Below, one piece after another: positions 45,078 to 58,400 of a stretch of DNA of 64,000 bases. Made by a program: the position numbers and the translations under genes. Where the stretch lies: assembly GCA_037501455.1 (NCBI GenBank), contig CM074859.1, positions 92,462,894 to 92,526,893 on the forward strand, in the 5' to 3' direction. Positions within the stretch are counted from its first letter, which is position 1, and each line of letters starts with the position of its first letter. The stretch is from Lantana camara. Taxonomy: Eukaryota > Streptophyta > Magnoliopsida > Lamiales > Verbenaceae. The notes under the pieces are model-generated. The model was not told the origin of the DNA and ran no database searches. It worked only from the letters and a program-made list of their open reading frames with translations.

Positions 45078-46638
45078 GTTACGTGGCGATTAGGGTGTTA
45101 CTGAGAATCGAGTGCTTTGGTCGACCATGGTATTCAATATTTAGGTCGAATGTGTTCCGTTTAACATCAAGAGAATTAGGCTAACCATCCGACCTCAAAG
45201 TCGGTTATGCTCATATTGACGAACGTTGTTTTGGCATTTACGTTTGAAATCAAGGAGGTGCCGTACGAAGGAATGGGGTCGGACCATGTCGATATTGAAA
45301 AAGAAAGAAACTGGACATTCTAATTTCACATACTCACCAATACACACATGATATAGTAGTGATTAAATAAAATAACAAAAAATAAACAAAAACGAAATTC
45401 TGATCTTACTTATTGAGTTGTGATTAGTGGCGACACAGACAAAATAAACTTTCCACGTTTATTAGAGCTGGACTTGTCAAGGGTGAAGTCATCCACATTG
45501 TCCGTAAAATTTGATCATGTTCCAAATTTCCAATAGATGGGAAAATATATTGCTATACAAAGTGGACTAAGTTAATTCTTGTATGCATTTGGGATGAATC
45601 CGATACTGTTCATATCTAACTATTCAGAGACGAATATGAGGATTTAATATAAAGGAAATAAAATTTAAATATTTAAAATTAAAGAAATAAAATATAAAAA
45701 TTTTAAAATATATATATAAAATTAAAAAAATTTAAAATTTGAGGGAGGAGGGGGTGCTCGGGAGCTACCCCATACCCCCCTTGTTCTGTCCCTCTAACTA
45801 TTAAAATTTCACTATACTTTTAAGAAACTCACAAATATCAAATGAAATTTAATTTAATATTTTTTTTTCGAGAATGAAATATTCAACATCGATTACAATG
45901 ACTATTAATTAATAATCTCATTTAATTATAAATTAAACACCTTAAAGGGTAGAACACTTGGTCAAAAAATCAATATTGTTTAATTTCCAAAACTAAAATT
46001 CAAACCTCTAACATTAAGTTAAAATTAATGAATTTATTCTACTCAACTATACTTTCCTAATTAAAAAAGAGTTACAATACGACAAGTTTTCAGAGAGTCA
46101 CTCATCTTAGTACTGTTCTTGTCCAAGCACACTTTAATTTGGAGTTATAATGGATCCGATGTATTAGTATCGTTATAATTGTATTGTCGTTAGGCTCATT
46201 GTAGGTAATTTTAACTCAAGTCTGATTCGGCCAAATCAATGTAATAAAAGGGAGAGTGTTTTATACTTATCGTGTAATTGATGAAAATTTTAAAGAGAGT
46301 AGCAAAACAATTAAGGGATTAATAAATATAATATACTTACCTTTATGGTTCGTTGGATTCAATTGAATCGAATTCGGCTATTTTCCCACATACAAGAGTA
46401 ACAAGACCAAGCATTCTCATTTATTATTTATATAAAAAATATGTATTGTATAAATTATTTTTCATTCTATATAATTTAATTATTTATTTTAAAATTATTT
46501 TGGTCTACAAAATTCATACTTAATATTTATAAATAATATTTTATATTAATACCGTGCACTTAACAGGGTATAGGCTAGTTTACATATATGACACGTCATT
46601 TATTACTCTAATTTTTTTTTATTGATAATGATTTAACT
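45078..46638. other. AT-rich stretch without recognisable genes
   Basis: No ORF of note, LTR end, primer site or tandem array could be recognised. A G/C-run segment lies near 45740-45785. Part may belong to the 5' LTR or flank of the Tat-type element that starts further right. Confidence 0.5.
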
Positions 46639-47451
46639 ACTCTAATATTGTCATTAATTTACGTAAATTTTTTTGGGTAAAAATATATAAATTTGGTCTT
46701 GTAAGTTTGTAATTTTGATAATTTAGTCCTGTTCGTTTCGAAATTTATAATTAAGTCTTGTAAGTTCTAAAATTTTACAATTTATATCCTATTTTCGCTG
46801 AAAAATTTATTAGCTGTCGGTATTGGCTACGTGACTCATTTCTTCGCTGATTTGACGGGATGACATGTTAAAAATATCTGACATGTATACAAAAAATTAG
46901 TATACATGTGGCCGCATCTAATAAAAGAAAATTTAAATAAAAAAAGATAAATATATTTGAACGAAAATGTTATATCGTCCAGCGGAGCCTATAAGAAAGT
47001 GATGCACTCAGAGAGTTGACTCATTTTCAATAGAAAAGAATAGTCAAACCAACCCAACTAACTGATCAATTTAAGAGATCGTATCAGTCAACAAATAGTA
47101 GATGGATGACCACAGTCCCACGAAAATCTCTACGTACTTGTTTCAGTGCAGGACAAATGAAATCTTTCGATTTGCATGTGTGAGAGAAGAGTCGTGTTCG
47201 GTATGAATTCAGGCACAACCCGCGCCGTTTGAATTGAGATATAAATTATAAAATTTTACAACTTAAAGGACTTAATTGCAAATTTCGAAAAGAACAGGAT
47301 TAAATCGCCAAAATTACAAACTTATAGGATTTAATTGCAAATTTCGAAATGGATAGAACTAAATTGTCAGCACTGCAAACTTACAGGACCAAATTACATT
47401 TTTGCCTTTTTTTTTTAGGAAATTAATTTATGTAATTAATGCTAATATAGT
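46639..47451. mobile_element. Foldback element with long terminal inverted repeats
   Basis: The left arm (46639 to about 46790) is the inverse of the right arm (about 47240-47451). Both contain GTAAGTTTG, AATTTAGTCCTGTTC-like and TTTCGAAATTT words, and the ends read ACTCTAATATTG against its near reverse complement. The right arm has an extra copy of a roughly 55-base unit. The arms enclose about 450 bases without an ORF. The structure fits a non-autonomous Mutator-like or foldback element. No clear target duplication was found. Confidence 0.55.
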
Positions 47452-47576
47452 TTTTTTTTTCCTCTTTGGAAACCCAATTCCTGAGGCTCCAATGCCTGTG
47501 ATGGTCCCCCCCCCCCCTAAACAAATCTTAAAGTGTTGGTGATTTAGTACATTCCTAGTATTTACACCATCATTTT

Positions 47577-47592
47577 TGGAGCCGTCTGTGGG
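47577..47592 (+). other. Primer binding site of the Tat-type element
   Basis: TGGAGCCGTCTGTGGG, five bases after the probable LTR end CCATCA (47572), is one base from the TGGCGCCGTCTGTGGG sequence usual in Tat-lineage elements. The 5' LTR start could not be found. Confidence 0.7.
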
Positions 47593-47673
47593 CAACTGCC
47601 ATCATCTTCTTTAGATTTTCATCTACTTCTTCCTCCTTTAGCTAGTTGAGACATAACACCATTAGCTTCAATC

Positions 47674-49890
47674 ATGGTTACTGCAACAAGGTCCGGAGTT
47701 CTGGATACCAGAAATGCTCTTCCGCCTGTCAATGAGGAAAATCTGGAAGGGAATACGCCCAATATTCAAGCTGGAGGCGAAGTCCCATTTGTTCCTAGGG
47801 AAGGAAATGGAGGAAAGGGGGCTTTAGTGGGGGCTTTACCGGCTGGAGGAATCGAGGCCGGAGACCCTAGTTCTGCCATCCCACTAGTGACCCCCATGCC
47901 CTCCACAACGGCGATTAACACTGCCATGATGATGCCACCACCAGGGTTTGCGTATCTGCAACCCGCCATGATGCCAGGCATGGTGCCAATGGTCCAGCCC
48001 TACCAAGTGGGCACATTACAGCTTCCTGTCTCCATTCCTGAAGAAATTCAAGGAGTGGAGATGCCACGAACGACCCGGTAGCAACTCCAGGCACTCTACG
48101 CTCAGTGTGAGGTGCAGGCCGAACAAAACGCCTGGAGGCACTTCACCACCGCCTATTTTCCCTCAGGAATGGGCGCTCAGATGGTTGCTCCTCCATTAGG
48201 GGGGGCTACGGATCCACCCATTGGCCGCTGCCCAAAATGTACTAAGGGCACAGCCAACACCGCCGCCACCAGCGTAGGAGAAGGACGTTTCCCTGAGAGC
48301 CGACCGGGAATAGCGCCCTTTGGAGAAGGAGAAAGCCCCTCCGGCAAGGGGGTACGTAGAAGAAGAAGTCCAATCCCGGGCCACAGGAAGGATGAATAGG
48401 AGGGAAGAAAACAACCCTCGTTTGGCTAGTGTCCAAAACCAACTCGAAGGATTGCAGCAGATAGTGGAGCAGCTCTCTCGAGCACGGGCTCAAGTCCCCC
48501 CGTTGGGGACGAGAGGTCCAAGGCTAGAGACGCTCGCAACCCACGCGATCGAATCCCTCACCGCTGGAAGGAGGAAGACTACGAGGAGCATGACCACGAG
48601 GGTGGGAACCATAGGCCTTTGACAAGCAGTTCGCCTCTCGTGGATGATGTTCTGATGGCCCGTGTAGGAAAGGGAAAAATCCCCACATCCGTTAACTACT
48701 ATGACGGGACCACCGATCCAGCCGAACATCTGGATCTGTACTTGATGCACCTTTATGAGCATTCCAGTCATTACTGGACCAAAGTTTTTATCATTCCCTC
48801 GTGGGAATGGCACAGGACTGGTATAAGAAGTTGCCCCCGCGCTCAATCTGAGGGTATGCCGATCTGACTGATGCCTTCATAAGCCACTTCAGTTCCTTGA
48901 AGGCTCCAGAGCCGGCTGCCATGGCTCTCTACAGCCTGGTACAAGGACCTAATGAGACGCTCAGGGCCTTCATGGGCAGATTCAATAAAGAGATCCTGCT
49001 GGTGGAAACGCCCTCTATGGACTTGTTGAGGCACGTGCTCTTTGGTGCAATCAACATGAAAAACTATGTCAGTAAGGACTTCGTGGAGGAGGTGGCAAAG
49101 AAAAAGCCTCGCTCGCTGATGGAGATCAGGGACATAGCTGACTCCTTCTTTACCCTCGAGGACATGTACCTGGCGAGGGATCTGAAACTCACAAATGCCC
49201 CTCGAACCAACAGGGGCCCGGAGGACAGAGTAGAGCCCAAGAATCGCAATCGTAGCCCAGTGCCCGCTCGGAGAAACTCTCCGCCCCCTCGCAGATACGA
49301 GCGCATTCCCCTCAACCGCCCCATCGCTGAAGTCTATTCCATGCCAGACAAGAAATTGTTTAAGAGGCCGCCAAAGATGAGGGAAACTGAGGCTCAGAAA
49401 CACTCGGGCAAATACTTTGCTTTTCACAAACAGAAAGGGCATGACACCAACGAGTGCCGCCAGCTGGAGAGCGAAATTCAGAGGCTCATTTCCGGGGGGC
49501 ACCTCAAGGAATTTGTGAAGGTGCTGGAGAGATATGACGAGCATTGCGCCGAGCGCGCCAAGGCAAGAGGAAGAAGCCGCTCGCGCTCCAGGAGCCCCCG
49601 CCACCACCACCCAGAAACAAGCGAGCACGGCAAGCAGAAAGCCGTAAATTTGGAAAACCAGCCCTTCGCAGTCATTAATATGATCGCCGGTGGACCCTCG
49701 GGGGGTGACTCCAGTTCCTTTAACCGTCGCCACATCCGCAGCTACGATCAGAGATCCTCAAGATCCAACCCGTTGTACTCGCCAGAAGGATCCTCGCGCT
49801 CGAAGGAGGATGACGTTGTAGGGTTTACTGAAAAGGATTTAGAGCATATTGTAACACCTCATGGGGTCAGTGAAACCTCTGACTACCCCA
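47674..49890 (+). pseudogene. Gag of the Tat-type element
   Basis: ATG at 47674 opens a frame with a Pro/Met-rich N-terminus. It meets a stop at 48079-48081 (a CAG become TAG, by context) and continues in frame to 48399. A coiled-coil-like stretch RLASVQNQLEGLQQIVEQL is in another frame near 48420. The conserved gag core begins at about 48690 (YYDGTTDPAEHLDLY), shifts frame near 48790, and runs open from 48897 with ALYSLVQGPNETLRAFMGRF. The zinc knuckle near 49410 reads FAFHKQKGHDTNEC, so its first Cys is missing. An Arg/Ser tail follows. It would form the particle; it is broken at several points. Confidence 0.85.
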
Positions 49891-52178
49891 TAGTGGTTAG
49901 TTTAGACGTGCATAACCATGTTGTAAAGAGGGTTTTGATTGATAGTGGAAGCTCAGTGAACGTTCTCCCCTACTCCACGTTTTAAAAAATGAACATCACA
50001 AACATTCCCCTCGAACCCCTTAGAACAGCCCTTGTTAGCTTTGGGGGTTCCGAGATTATCCCTCGTGGACAGATTCGCTTGGCCACCTCTTTTGGTCGCA
50101 CCCCACAGCGGAAGACTCTGAGCGTCCTTTATGCAGTGGTTGAGGTGGACCTCCCACGTAACATCATTATTGGCCTCCCAGCCCTCGTTGACTTCAAGGC
50201 AGTAATATCAACGTACCATCAGAAAGTCAAGTTCCCCACCCCCGAAGGAACTGGAGAGATGCTATGCAATGTTAAAGAGGCCTGGGAGTGTTATATCTTG
50301 TCCTTGAGAAGTCACAAGCCAAAGCAAGCAGTCCAAGCGGGGTCCACTAAGAAATCTGTGGATTTTCCCAAGTCAGATGAAGACAGCCCCGAGCGTAAGA
50401 GGGCCAAACTCTACAGGAAAAAGAATAAAAAGAAGGCGGTAGACGGGTCCAAAGACAGCGGAGCTGGCCCACTCGGACCAGTTGAGGGATCCTCCTCGGA
50501 AGGCGAGGATCATAATCCCTCGGAAGAAACCAATGATAGGCTCATAGGAAAGAAGCAGGCGCTCGAAGCTCCTCGACCTGAAGTTCACATTGAACGCACT
50601 GAGAAATTCCTGACCATCGAATTGGAGCCAGGGAATCCGGATAAGACCAAACAAATAGGCTCCAATCTTGACGGTCCCTCACAAATTATGATGATCGAGT
50701 TTTTGCGAGAGAATGTGGACGTCTTTGCCTGGAAAGCCACTGATCTAACTAACATAGATCCGAGCGTCATTATTCACCGACTCAACATAGATCCAGCCTT
50801 CAAACCCATCAAGCAGAAGAAGAGGGACGTCCATGGTTTTAGGAGACAAGTTATTGAAGAGGAAGTCAATAAACTCCTCGAGGCTCAGTATATTGAGAAG
50901 ATCTTATACCCTGAGTGGCTTTGGAACGTGGTTCTCGTGCCTAAAAGCACAAATAAATGGCGCATGTGCAACGATTTCACAGATCTCAACAAAGCATGCC
51001 CCAGAGATCCCTACCACCTGCCGAGGATCGATCAACTAGTGGATTCGACTGCTGGGTGTGAACTTATGAGTATGATGGACGCCTTCCAGGGCTATTACCA
51101 GATTTTCATGGCCCCCGAGGATCGTCCCAAGACCTCCTTTGTGGTCCACGTGGGAGTTTACTGTTTTCTGGTCATGCCGTTCTGGCTTAAAAACGCAGGG
51201 GCCACTTATCAGTGCCTCGTCAACAGGATGTTCGAGCGTGAAATCGGAAAATCTATGGAGGTTTACGTGGATGACATGATCGTCAAAATCGAGCGCCAGC
51301 ACTCCCACTTAGGGGATCTCAAGCGAACTTTTGATATCTTGCGCCACTACGGTATGAAGCTAAACTCCTCGAAGTGCACGTTTGGAGTCCGAGGGGGAAA
51401 ATTTTTGGGATACGTAGTCAGCCAAAGAGGCCTTGAGGCTAACCCGGAAAAAATCAGAGCGATCATTGACATTCCCTCCCTTCGGAACTTCAGGGAGGTC
51501 CAAGTACTGGTAGGCAAAATCATCTCCTTAAACAGGTTCATTTCCCGCTTGGCGGATAGGAACTTGTCGTTCTTCAAAATTCTGCGTATCGCTCGAATCT
51601 TTGCTTGGACTGACGAATGTGAGAGGGCCTTGCAAAACATGAAGCACAACCTCTCATGCTCGTCATTGCTAACGAAGCCGGTCCCCAGAGAAAGCTTATT
51701 CATCTACCTTTCTATCTCGTCAGAAGCCACAAGCACAGTCCTCGTCGCAGTTCGCGAGCGCAAACACTTGCCAGTGTATTACTCGAGCAAAACCTTACAG
51801 GGAGCAGAAAAGAGATATATGGAGATAGAGAAATTCGCTTTTACCCTCCTCAATGCCTCCAGGAGATTGAGGCCTTATTTTCAAGCTCACTCCATCACTG
51901 TGCTTACGGATCAGCCGCTCAAGCAAGTACTCTCGAAACCGGACGTCTCGGGCAGGCTAATCAAATGGTTCATAGAACTCAGCCAATTTGACATCAGCTT
52001 CGAGCCTAGAACAGCCATACATGCTCAAACGGTAGCTGACCTGCTTGTTGAGCGTTTTGGCTTGGACCCAATATCCTCAAAAGAAGAGGGGTTATGGCTT
52101 CTGTACACGGATGGTTCCTCAACCTCACAAAGGGGGGGGGGGAGCCGGGGTGACCTTCAGGGACCCTCGAGGGATTGA
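49891..52178 (+). pseudogene. Protease, RT and RNase H of the Tat-type element
   Basis: Protease shows VLIDSGSSVNVLP near 49935. A stop at 49983-49985 is the only break before a 729-codon frame (49989-52178). RT blocks are KWRMCNDFTDLNKACPRD, SMMDAFQGYYQIFMAPEDR and the active site YVDDM at 51264-51278, which is intact. RNase H shows LPVYYSSKTL, EKRYMEIEK and VLTDQPLKQVL. The frame ends at a run of G residues (about 52132-52142), where an extra base shifts it. RT plus RNase H are the best preserved enzymes in the window, but the polyprotein cannot be completed. Confidence 0.9.
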
Positions 52179-52500
52179 AATTGACTACGCGATCAAACTG
52201 GCCTTCCAAGTCACCAACAATGAGGCTGAGTATAAAGCCCTCATCCAAGGACTCAGAATTGCCCTTCAGAATGGAGCCTCTCGGGTCACTGTTTACGTTG
52301 ACTCTCAATTAATTGCTAGTCAAGTGGATGGCACTTATGAGGCTCGAGAAACCACCATGGTGCAATATCTGGCCAAGGCTAAGGAGATGATCTCTAAATT
52401 CAAGGAGTTTCATTTGCTGCAGGTACAGCGAGCGGAAAACGAGTGTGCGGATGCCCTCTCTAAGTTTGCATCAGCTCTGGAAGGATCCTGCGAGCTTCAT
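52095..52500 (+). pseudogene. Second (archaeal-type) RNase H of the Tat-type element
   Basis: After the frameshift at the G-run the sequence reads LYTDGSS before it and FQVTNNEAEYKALIQGLRIA after it, then VYVDSQLIASQVDG and RAENECADALSKFAS. These are the Asp, Glu, Asp and Asp positions of a type-I RNase H with the NNxAEY signature of the extra domain acquired by Tat-lineage elements. Apart from the shift the domain is complete. It leads into the integrase N-terminus. Confidence 0.85.
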
Positions 52501-52599
52501 GTCACCTTCCTCAGAACAGAGGAACCGCTGATAAACGAGGGGAAACCCTCGGGCCAGGTGAACATGATTGATCCATCCAAGCCTTGTTGGCTTGATGAC

Positions 52600-52791
52600 A
52601 TCATCAGATTCCTGACGGACGGTACCTGCCCGAGCGACAAAGTAGATGCACGGAAGGTCAGATGTAAAGCCCCCCGATTTTCATTGGATAGCGAGGGCAG
52701 AATCTTCAAGCGGTCGTTCCAAGACCCGCCATTATGGTGCCTGCGACCCTCGCAAGCCAAGGATGTATTGGAACATGTACACAGTGGAAGC
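52600..52791 (+). pseudogene. Start of Tat-type integrase, cut by the nested element
   Basis: It encodes the linker and the first His of the HHCC zinc module (DVLEHVHSG). GAAGC at 52787-52791 is the target duplication, and the LTR begins at 52792. The rest of the module, with the second His and CPKC, is at 60489-60610, so the insertion falls inside the zinc-binding module. Confidence 0.9.
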
Positions 52792-55454
52792 TGTAACGCC
52801 CCGAATTTCAAACAGTCAGGTACGCTCGACACGTGTGGGTTTCGAGCGTTAGGATTTTATTTTATTATTTTTGTTTATTCAATTTATACGTGTTATATTA
52901 ATTTTATAAATTGTTTTCAACATGATTACGTGGAAATTGTATGAAATTCATTTCACTTTGAGAATTCATGTATAAAAGGGAATTTAATTGTCACATGAAT
53001 TAATTGTCCAATTTGTATTAATTGCATAATTTTCCTTAATTGCCCATTTCCTTTTCTTTAAGGACCCAATTGCATGAAAATATTAGGGGACCTAATTGAT
53101 CTTTTCCCACACTTTATATACTTAATTGTATAACTTACATAATTGAGGGATTTAATTGCAAATATTACAATATTTCCCCAAATATATCGGTATATGATAT
53201 GCATCTCTTCCACAACTTTCATTTGATCATATATAACACAGTCATTCATCTCCATTTCTCTCTCTCGGTTCCTTCATCCAAGGAGGAAGGAAATTGGGAA
53301 AATCATCATCTTCAAGCTAGAATTTATTAGGAAATTTAATGATTCAAGCTCGAGCATCCGTAATCATCCATCTCTCTTCCTTCAAGTACATGTAAGTTGA
53401 GATATGTGATTTCTTGGTAACAATTCATGAAGCTAGGGTTATGATTTTGATAAAATAACTCATCTATATGATGTGAGAAGTAGTATTCTGAGCTTTAGGC
53501 TTGAATTCCTTGCATAAATCTTGAGAATTATGAGATATTATGATGAGGTTATATATGAGCTCAAGTTGGCAATTATGGAGATTGAAGCATGGGCTGTGTG
53601 TTTATATTGAGTCTTAGTGTACCACAAGCATGCATATATGTTCCTTTTCATGAATTATAGCATAAGAGATTGAATTATGATGATTAAGGTGAGAATTGGG
53701 AGTGGTTCGTAGCTCCCCTGTTCTTCTGCTCTGTTTTCTGCATCCTCTGCGTAACGGAAACGGCCCTTCCCGTTCCCTTTGTAAATGGGGAACGCCAGTT
53801 CCCATATTGTGAACAGTGTGCATGGCGGCAAGGACGGGAACGACCGTTCCCATTTCAGCTTGCAAGCCGGAACGGCCATTCCCATCTTTGGGAGCAGCTT
53901 CGGGAGTGGGGAACGACCCTTCCCATTTTTACACTAAAACCTGGAACGGCCGTTCCCAGGCTTCTGGAAGTGCAAAAGTTCCTGCATAAAACTATAATTT
54001 TGGATCTTAATTCCAATGGTTTATTTGACCCCAAATTGTTATTATATGATTAATTACATGTCAAATCATTATATTTACATGCTACATTGTTTATTGCATG
54101 ATGTCTCGTACTTGATCACGCCGTGCGTCTTCTATGAAGTAATGTCCTTGAATTGTGGTCTCATGCACGTATATTGTTCCGTTTCTTGTCCAGTTATTCT
54201 CCAGGGCGGAGATTATCGAGCATGAGCATGTTCACGCATTCACGAGTCGTGTGTCGCCTGTCAGGTGAGGTTTAATTACTAGTTATATAGAACCCGTATA
54301 ACCTTTACGTGATCTTTCGGCCAAAGGTAATTATATCTATAATTTCCATGAAATCATTTATCATTTCAAGTCATGTTCATGAAAAGCAAGCAAGCCAGCC
54401 ATGTTTCGTGCATGTTTAGGCGAGTAGCATGACCGTTCACGTTGGGCCCGAGGGTAGTGACTAGAGCCAATCGGGAAAGTAAATGCTGACGGGTAACTCT
54501 GGCAGTATCCTCACCACATTTGGGATGACCCCTGAATCCGCTAGGAGATTAGTGGAGGAAGGAGTTCCGGGCTTAGGGATTCATGTACCCTTTGCTCAAC
54601 ACGTCGTGGATGGCGAAGGCTAGCTACCTTCCCATCATTGGAGGGAGAAGGAGACTGGGGACGGGTCCGGCACCACGGATTGTCCTCGGGTTATTGCATG
54701 ATTTCCATTCCATGAATGTGTTATATGATTACACTATCGCACGATTGCACGGTAAATTGAATTGCATGATCACCTAATGTTTAATAATCAAGCAAGCATG
54801 TTTCATGTTCATTTGGAGTAAGGTTGGAGACCGCCCTCACTCACCGGGGCCATGTATTGATAGCATGAAAAGGAACAAGTGTTTAATATTGATATTTGTA
54901 TTCTCGGGCGAAGCTACATTATTATTGAACTCATATATATATTATCTTTTGTAAACCTTTACCCGAGAATATAACTTGCATGTTATCTGAACTAATATGT
55001 ATTTAAACCCCTCACTTGGTCTTCACAGACTGACGCCTCCACCTTTCAGGTTATTACAGGTGCACGCTAGGCGGGAGTTGAGTCGAGTCGAGTCCCGTTC
55101 ATGTAGTCGAGTCAACCATGGCTCGTGTATTTGATTATTTATTGTTAATTATAAAATTTATAGTTATTGTTATTGTTTTATTTGAAGATGATAATGTCTT
55201 GATATGTAAAATCTGAATATATTTTATTTGGTAACTGAAAAATGATGTGACCTGATAAATGGAAATACTTGATACTGATTATTGTATGCTTCTGCTTAAT
55301 TTCGTTGCATGTATAAGTTAATCCCGCCTAGCTTGTCAGTTATTGCATTATCACCCGTTCGCTATAGGTTAGTTCATGTACGGATTGGCCTTTTCGTGTG
55401 TGAATTGACCTATAGTGTGGGGGTATGGCACCTCCACGTGTACGGGGTGCTACA
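52792..55454 (+). repeat. 5' LTR of the non-coding element (2663 bp)
   Basis: It starts TGTAACGCCCCG and ends GGGGTGCTACA. A TATA-like CATATATAAC near 53227-53236 is followed by a TC-rich leader. The palindrome cluster is at 53754-53960, the donor-like AGGTGAGG at 54263-54270, acceptor-like CAGs at 55049 and 55059, and CTAGGCGG at 55067-55074. Confidence 0.95.
53754..53960. repeat. Cluster of GGAACGGCCGTTCC palindromes (5' LTR)
   Basis: About six motif copies, including CCTGGAACGGCCGTTCCCAGG near 53940. It shares the motif and the CATGGCGGCAAGGACGGGAA context with 11495-16096, read from the other strand. The 3' LTR copy is at 59502-59708. Confidence 0.85.
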
Positions 55455-58400
55455 TCTAAGGTGGTATCAGAGCCCGGTTGCAAAACCGAGGTTCTAGTGT
55501 TGTGTCGAGTCAAGTCTAGGTCGTACGGCATAGGAATTACTTGACAATTTGAGAGTCTTGCATGTTATTTGAATGTCTTGATCTACTTGAATTTTTTTGA
55601 ATTACCTGAAATACTTGATAATTTGTGTTTTACATTGATTCATGCTATTAAATGTCAATTGACGGATTTTGAATTGTTTGAAATTTATGTGATTGATGTG
55701 TTTTAATCTATACACTGATGAATTACCTGTTGTGTTTTATAGTAGATCCTTGTTATCGGCATCGACTACGTGGCAATTATGTGACATGAGCACGCCTTAT
55801 CCATATGCATTTAGTTTCAAATGAGCTGTGAGTGACAGGTTTTGGGAAATGCATGAATCAAGGCCGGACGATTTTGAAGATTTAAGAGGCTGTAGGAAAC
55901 TAGGAACTGATCAACTATTCGAACCAAGTTTGCAATTTGGTCAACGAGGAATGGACACGGGCATCGAGCTTAACCTTTCTGCGTTGACAGGTTCTTCAAT
56001 GCATTCATAGACACGTGCACCATAACTGTTAATTAAATTGCTTCTCATTTATAAATATTGCTATAAATGTTATTAAGATTATTTACTTGATGCATTAAGC
56101 ATATGCCTAAATTAGTTAAAGTACTTAAATTGCTTTACTTACAAGTATATTTTTAAGTTAATATAAATGTTCCAACGTGTTGCATTTCAAATTGTGATAG
56201 GTATGCTATGTGCATTGACACTTTAACCATCATGCATTATTTAGTATTTATTGTTAATAGGCTCTCCCTATACTCTGCACAATCTTTGCTTCTATTCCTA
56301 CCAACTTAAATTTGAAGAAAAGATTTCTGAATCATTGGGTATCATGTTGGTAACCGGGTTATTCGATTCTGTTTGAAGTTTAGTAATGCTTGGAGGTTAT
56401 GAGAATTTATTTATGCAGGATTTAATAAGAGCAGGGTATGATATAGCTATTTGGAAATTTTTAGGAATTGGAAAATGATGATAAGCTCAAGCAGATAAAT
56501 GTTCAGTGGGTTCTTTGATCTTTATAAATTAATCAGTATTTTAGAAATGTAGTGGTGCAGGGGAATGAACTTTTCTTACTTCAGATTATGGTGTTGGTTT
56601 TATACCTGTCCAATCTCAGGAAAGCACTGGGTGATTGTAGGATGTTGGAAAATTTAGTACCAAATCAGAATGGTGACAGTTGGTGAGCTTCAAGTTGTGC
56701 ATGCCATTAACTGAAAGGATTATAAAAGAATCATTAATCAAATCTGGATTATTAGCAAGTGGAACAAGGAAAAGTTACAGGATTTGAATTAGCAGAGAAG
56801 CTTGCAAGTGGGGGAAAATTCAGAACAAATTTAAAGAATAAGAAAATTTCTATTTTCTTAAGGGGGAGAGCCGGTCTGAGAATAAATTTAAAATCTGAAA
56901 TTTTATAGCATTCGGGAGAGTTGGAATTTAAGAAAACCGAATCTTCATGGAATCCTCTATCAGAACCATGTGAAACAAGTTTTCAATAATGTAAACCTTT
57001 TCTCCCTCTTACATAAAGAAAAGTCCCATCATCGACAGTACCTTGCTCTAGCACCATTTTCAAGGAGGTGGGTACACCGTCTGCGGTTCTCTGGTAGCCT
57101 CAGGATATCAGTTGACTCAGTAAATAGAAAAGGATTCAATTTGGGTAATACTTGAAATTAATCTCAAGTTTTAGTAGGTTAATCCGACAAGAGTTTTCTT
57201 ATGAAATTGTTATTATACCCCATAAATGTCCGTGAATGCACACCACTCGTTCATTCGTGCTATCGACGTCGCTCCCCGGAATATCTTAGTTTCCATGAAC
57301 ACGTTTGGGAACATGGAAGCCAGTCGATCATTCCTTTCAAGGTCTTTCGCTGAGTTGTTGAGTATGTTATCGATTTCAGGGATCAAATGGAAGACGTTTC
57401 ACTAAGACTTGGGTTCTTCAGTGCCATGCAAGTGGGCTTGCTAAATTACTCTCACGGGATGACAGCTTTGATTCCTTCTGTATTGAATATCCACCGTGTT
57501 CTTCATTAAGAAATTAGGAGTTCAATTTTCAGATTTCAAATAAGGAGTTAAGATCTGTGCTTCAGGAAAATGTCTTTGGATTACCGAGGTAGAGAAAATG
57601 GTAAAACCTGTACTCTCTGTTTGTTGGATAAGAGCTTGCTTGGAGCACAAAGTCAGTCTATTAAGCTTGGATATACAACTATTTCTATGACAAGAAATCT
57701 CGAGTTGTTCTCAATTTCAAAACCTGCAAGTGGATGTGGTAGGTTAATTTAAGAAGGATGCAACCGGTAGGTCTGAGGGTTAAACGGGTATAAAGATGTG
57801 GTGATTAATGATGATTTACGGATTATGTTAGAAAATGACACTGGAGCTAAGAAGATTATCAAGAGTGGGGAATACCGACCATAGTGGAATACGGCGAAGA
57901 AATCTCAACTAAAGAACCAATTATTCAACCGAAATAATTCAGTGCCAGAACTTCAGTCCTCGGTGAACGGTACACTTAATCATGCATACCACGTGCACCA
58001 TTATTTTATTATTATCATTATCTTGTTATCCTTGTACATGATTCCTTGTTTATTATTAATTGTATATTGTTATTTCGTTGTTCCTGTATATGATTTCATA
58101 ATCATTATTACTTGTTTACGTGAATGATTAATTGCATAAATGGTAATTTTATTTAATCCTTGTGTATTAGTTGTAAATATTTACCTAAGTGCTCGCTTGA
58201 ATCTTAATTCATGTGTGTGAGAGACGGGGTTCTCTTGTTACCTGCTCGAGAGACGGGGTCTCTCCTTGATTGTTGAGAGACGGGGTACTCTCAATATTCT
58301 CAAATTACTTGTCAATTTGTTTAGGGGAAGGTTAGATTTTCTTACCAGTGTTTAGGCTCCGGAAAGTTGAGGGTCGTGATTCACACATTGGAGGACTTGG

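Noticed and set aside
47507..47518. Run of C residues
   Set aside because: Simple homopolymer, possibly with length error; no function can be argued.
48843..49733. 296-aa - strand ORF opposite gag
   Set aside because: The gag frame on the + strand has recognised motifs; this is its mirror in GC-rich coding DNA.
53754..53960. CRISPR-like array of short repeats
   Set aside because: Units are irregularly spaced imperfect palindromes inside an LTR of a plant element; there are no uniform spacers and no cas genes.
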